Source: Vulcanimicrobiota bacterium (lineage in GTDB: Bacteria > Vulcanimicrobiota > Vulcanimicrobiia > Vulcanimicrobiales > Vulcanimicrobiaceae). Taken from it: DNA of 44,940 bases. Below, piece after piece: positions 43,203 to 44,940 of the stretch (position 1 is the stretch's first letter; every line of letters begins with the position of its first letter). The translations under genes and the position numbers were made by a program. Below the pieces are notes generated by a model. That model was given only the letters and a program-made list of their open reading frames with translations. It was not told the DNA's origin and ran no database searches. The stretch lies in contig JAQBPM010000132.1 of the NCBI GenBank assembly GCA_028287525.1, forward strand, positions 1 through 44,940. Reading direction: 5' to 3'.

Positions 43203-44099
43203 ATGAAGAACAAGGTCGAGAAGGAGGGCGCAGGCGAGGCATCGTCCGGCCTCCCGAAGGGCGTCGTGGACTCTTTACGCGCGGAGACGCTCGCGCGGCT
43301 TGACACGTTCAAGCGCGACGTCGCGGAAGCGTCGGTCGAAACGCGTGGCGGCGTGTGGCGCTACCGGAGAACGGCCGGTAGAGGCTCGCTTCCGACTCTG
43401 CTTCTGCCCGGAATTCAAGGCGGCGGCGAGGTGTTCTACGAGCTCGCTCTTCGAATGGGGGACTCCGTTCCGCTCGTCGTCGCCAGCGCCCCTGACATCG
43501 AGGACGTCGGTGCGATGGTCGACTCGACGCTCCAGTTCGTCGACACGCTCGGATTCCAGCGGATCAATTTATTGGGCTCCTCGCTCGGCGGCTATCTGGT
43601 GCAGGCCGTCGCATTGGAGCAGCCGTGTCGGGTCAACCAGCTCATCATCGCCAACGGATTCTACGATCCCGCTCCGTTCCGGAAATCGCTCCCTCCGGTA
43701 TCCGTCCTCGCCTCGACTCCCGCCGCCGAGCTCGTCGGAAAGGGGCTGAAGTCGATCCTGGAGACGCCGGACGACGATCCGGGACGCGTCGCGCTCAAGA
43801 CCGTGATGCAGGCGCTGGTCGGCCCGGTGCAGCCGGTCGAGAACTACCGTTCCCGCACTCTGCTGCTCGCGTCCGCGGGAGCGCTCCAACGTCCGGGCGT
43901 CCCCGACGAACACGTCATGGTAATCGATGACGATCGCGACCCCATGATGCCGGCCGCGATGAGAAACGCGTTGCGCGAGCGGTACGCGCAGGCCGAGCAC
44001 CACCCAATCGCGGGTGGCGGCCATCTGCCCGCGATACAGCGACCGCAAGAGTTCGCCGGCTTCGTCGCATCGCGCTTGCGGGGTGAACGTCCCGCTTAG
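43203..44099 (+). CDS. Alpha/beta-hydrolase fold protein
   Basis: A 298-residue hydrolase-fold protein. The nucleophile elbow is GSSLGG with S127 (INLLGSSLGGYLVQAVALEQ). The oxyanion region reads LLLPGIQGGGEVFYELA. The acid is probably in VMVIDDDRDPMMP and the His in AGGGHLPAIQRPQEF near 277. The PGIQGGGEVF strand and overall layout recall maspardin/SPG21-like proteins, a small branch of the fold. The first 45 residues are charged and precede the fold. No signal peptide. Substrate unknown. Confidence 0.85.
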   Translation: MKNKVEKEGAGEASSGLPKGVVDSLRAETLARLDTFKRDVAEASVETRGGVWRYRRTAGRGSLPTLLLPGIQGGGEVFYELALRMGDSVPLVVASAPDIEDVGAMVDSTLQFVDTLGFQRINLLGSSLGGYLVQAVALEQPCRVNQLIIANGFYDPAPFRKSLPPVSVLASTPAAELVGKGLKSILETPDDDPGRVALKTVMQALVGPVQPVENYRSRTLLLASAGALQRPGVPDEHVMVIDDDRDPMMPAAMRNALRERYAQAEHHPIAGGGHLPAIQRPQEFAGFVASRLRGERPA

Positions 44100-44269
44100 G
44101 AGTACCACAGACTCTTAGCGGGCGCTCGGCTGTAACGATTCGCCGTGTGGTGCCAGTGTGTGTGCTTACTGTACGAGTCGCCATGGTTTTAGCCGCGCCG
44201 TTTGACCACAATTGCGGCACAATGCTGAGTCCCACGCCGTTTCCGAACGAAGCCGTTCGGGGTCAAATC

Positions 44270-44692
44270 ATGAGTTCAAATGAATCGTGCGCGAGGAGCG
44301 ATCACGGCGAACCATTCGCCTGCGTACGCTCATACCTTGGCGAGTATCTCAAGGCTCTCCGTCGACGCCTCAATAAGCACGTGACGGCGCTCGGAGCATT
44401 AGACCGGCTACCATCGAAAGTCGGGCGCCGCATAACGCAGGAAGAGATCGCCGAAGTCGTTGGCGTGAGCCGTGGCTGGTACCGCATGCTCGAGTCGAAG
44501 AATACGATTCGACCGTCGCCTAGACTGCTCGCTCGCATTGCCAATGCGCTGATGCTGTCAGTCTCGGAGCAGGCACATCTTTTCCATTTAGCGTTTCCTG
44601 AGTTAGCCGTGCTGGAGACGGCGTGCACCCTTTGCAGCGATCCGTTTTCGAGAACAACGCGCTCACTCACGATAACATCGAATAGCCGATAA
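44270..44692 (+). CDS. Short HTH (XRE/MmyB-type) regulator without GAF domain
   Basis: A 140-residue protein from ATG 44270. Its HTH part (ITQEEIAEVVGVSRGWYRML, LLARIANALMLSVSEQAHLF, HLAFPEL) is clearly related to the regulators at 34628 and 36015, including the same VGRxITQEE and AFPEL boundaries. After residue 120 it departs (CTLCSDPFSRTTRSLTITSN) and ends, so the GAF-like domain is missing. It may be a genuine short form or a truncation. Upstream codons from 44147 are not family-like. Confidence 0.75.
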   Translation: MSSNESCARSDHGEPFACVRSYLGEYLKALRRRLNKHVTALGALDRLPSKVGRRITQEEIAEVVGVSRGWYRMLESKNTIRPSPRLLARIANALMLSVSEQAHLFHLAFPELAVLETACTLCSDPFSRTTRSLTITSNSR

Positions 44693-44715
44693 AACGATGG
44701 AATGCGATCGAGCCT

Positions 44716-44934
44716 GTGCGAGAACTCCGCGATTTGCGAACGCGAGGAGAAGAAAATGAGTTTTACGTATGCGATTGGGGGACCATGCTAGTGTTGATTT
44801 TTCACTCGCTAGCCGACGCATTACAGCAGGGGTATCATGTGTGCGATCGCACCGCTACGGGTTATCTCGTTCGCACCAAGACCCCGCGCGGTTGGGCCCT
44901 CGCGCTCGTGGAGCCTTGGGACAGAGTGCTGTGA
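44716..44934 (+). CDS. Small hypothetical protein
   Basis: A 72-residue protein from GTG 44716, or about 50 residues from ATG 44785. The C-terminal part SLADALQQGYHVCDRTATGY followed by LVRTKTPRGWALALVEPW has the composition of a real small domain: a short helix and three strands. It lies 23 bases after the short HTH gene, so they may be co-transcribed. I do not recognise a named family. ATG 44785 has no strong ribosome site, while GAGGAGAAGAA lies at about 44744-44754. Confidence 0.55.
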   Translation: MRELRDLRTRGEENEFYVCDWGTMLVLIFHSLADALQQGYHVCDRTATGYLVRTKTPRGWALALVEPWDRVL

Positions 44935-44940
44935 AGCCTA

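Overview
The window is GC-rich bacterial DNA with Shine-Dalgarno-led genes, lipobox and Sec-type signal peptides, several molybdenum hydroxylases, secreted proteins of no known family, and large HTH-ATPase-TPR regulators. This mix suggests a soil-type, aerobic, poorly characterised lineage. Candidatus Eremiobacterota/Vulcanimicrobiota or a similar phylum would fit, but that is a guess from gene style; there is no rRNA or marker gene here. Part of the window looks evolutionarily unsettled: at least eight broken or partial genes, an insertion-sequence scrap, a duplicated junction and a tRNA 3' fragment are visible.

Region 1 (1-5.1 kb) holds small soluble enzymes: a 5'-truncated SDR, a VOC-fold protein, a thioredoxin-fold peroxiredoxin-like protein, a SixA-type phosphohistidine phosphatase on the minus strand, an EXORDIUM/PHI-1-like lipoprotein and an NTF2-fold protein. 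A frameshifted lipoprotein gene lies at 4.1-4.6 kb and a decayed secreted, pilin-like gene at 5.4-6.0 kb (minus). Region 2 (6.4-10.5 kb) is a signalling pair: a PAS-PAS-degenerate GGDEF-EAL phosphodiesterase and a protein made of PAS domains only.

Region 3 (11-23 kb) opens with a 3' tRNA-Asn-like fragment and is dominated by exported proteins: a secreted TPR protein, a secreted Ala-rich protein, a 41-residue exported peptide, an Ig-like exported protein, an FnIII-cupredoxin protein with a complete type-1 copper site, a beta-propeller/di-haem (DUF1111-type) oxidoreductase and a glycosidase-like protein. An XRE-STAND-TPR regulator (12.8-15.3 kb) sits inside this block. The copper protein followed by the di-haem enzyme suggests an extracytoplasmic redox module, which is an inference.

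Region 4 (23.5-34.2 kb) is an oxidoreductase island: an IorA/IorB-type two-subunit molybdenum hydroxylase, a hydroxylaminobenzene-mutase-like membrane protein, an NTF2-fold protein, an MDR quinone reductase, a divergent SDR, a PaoABC-type aldehyde oxidoreductase with overlapping genes, and a protein of two tandem SnoaL-like domains. It looks like a catabolic or detoxification set for aromatic, N-heterocyclic or aldehyde compounds.

Region 5 (33-45 kb) is regulator-rich and rearranged. Two full HTH-GAF paralogues and one C-terminal remnant lie on the minus strand. A segment spanning the 3' end of paoC and the convergent 3' end of a regulator is duplicated on both sides of the tandem SnoaL gene. 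Beyond it are an IS481-like transposase scrap, a frameshifted 'PPM' family pseudogene, two divergent AraC regulators with an iorA-like 5' stub between them, a second XRE-STAND-TPR regulator, a cupin, an alpha/beta hydrolase, a fourth short HTH paralogue and a small hypothetical protein.
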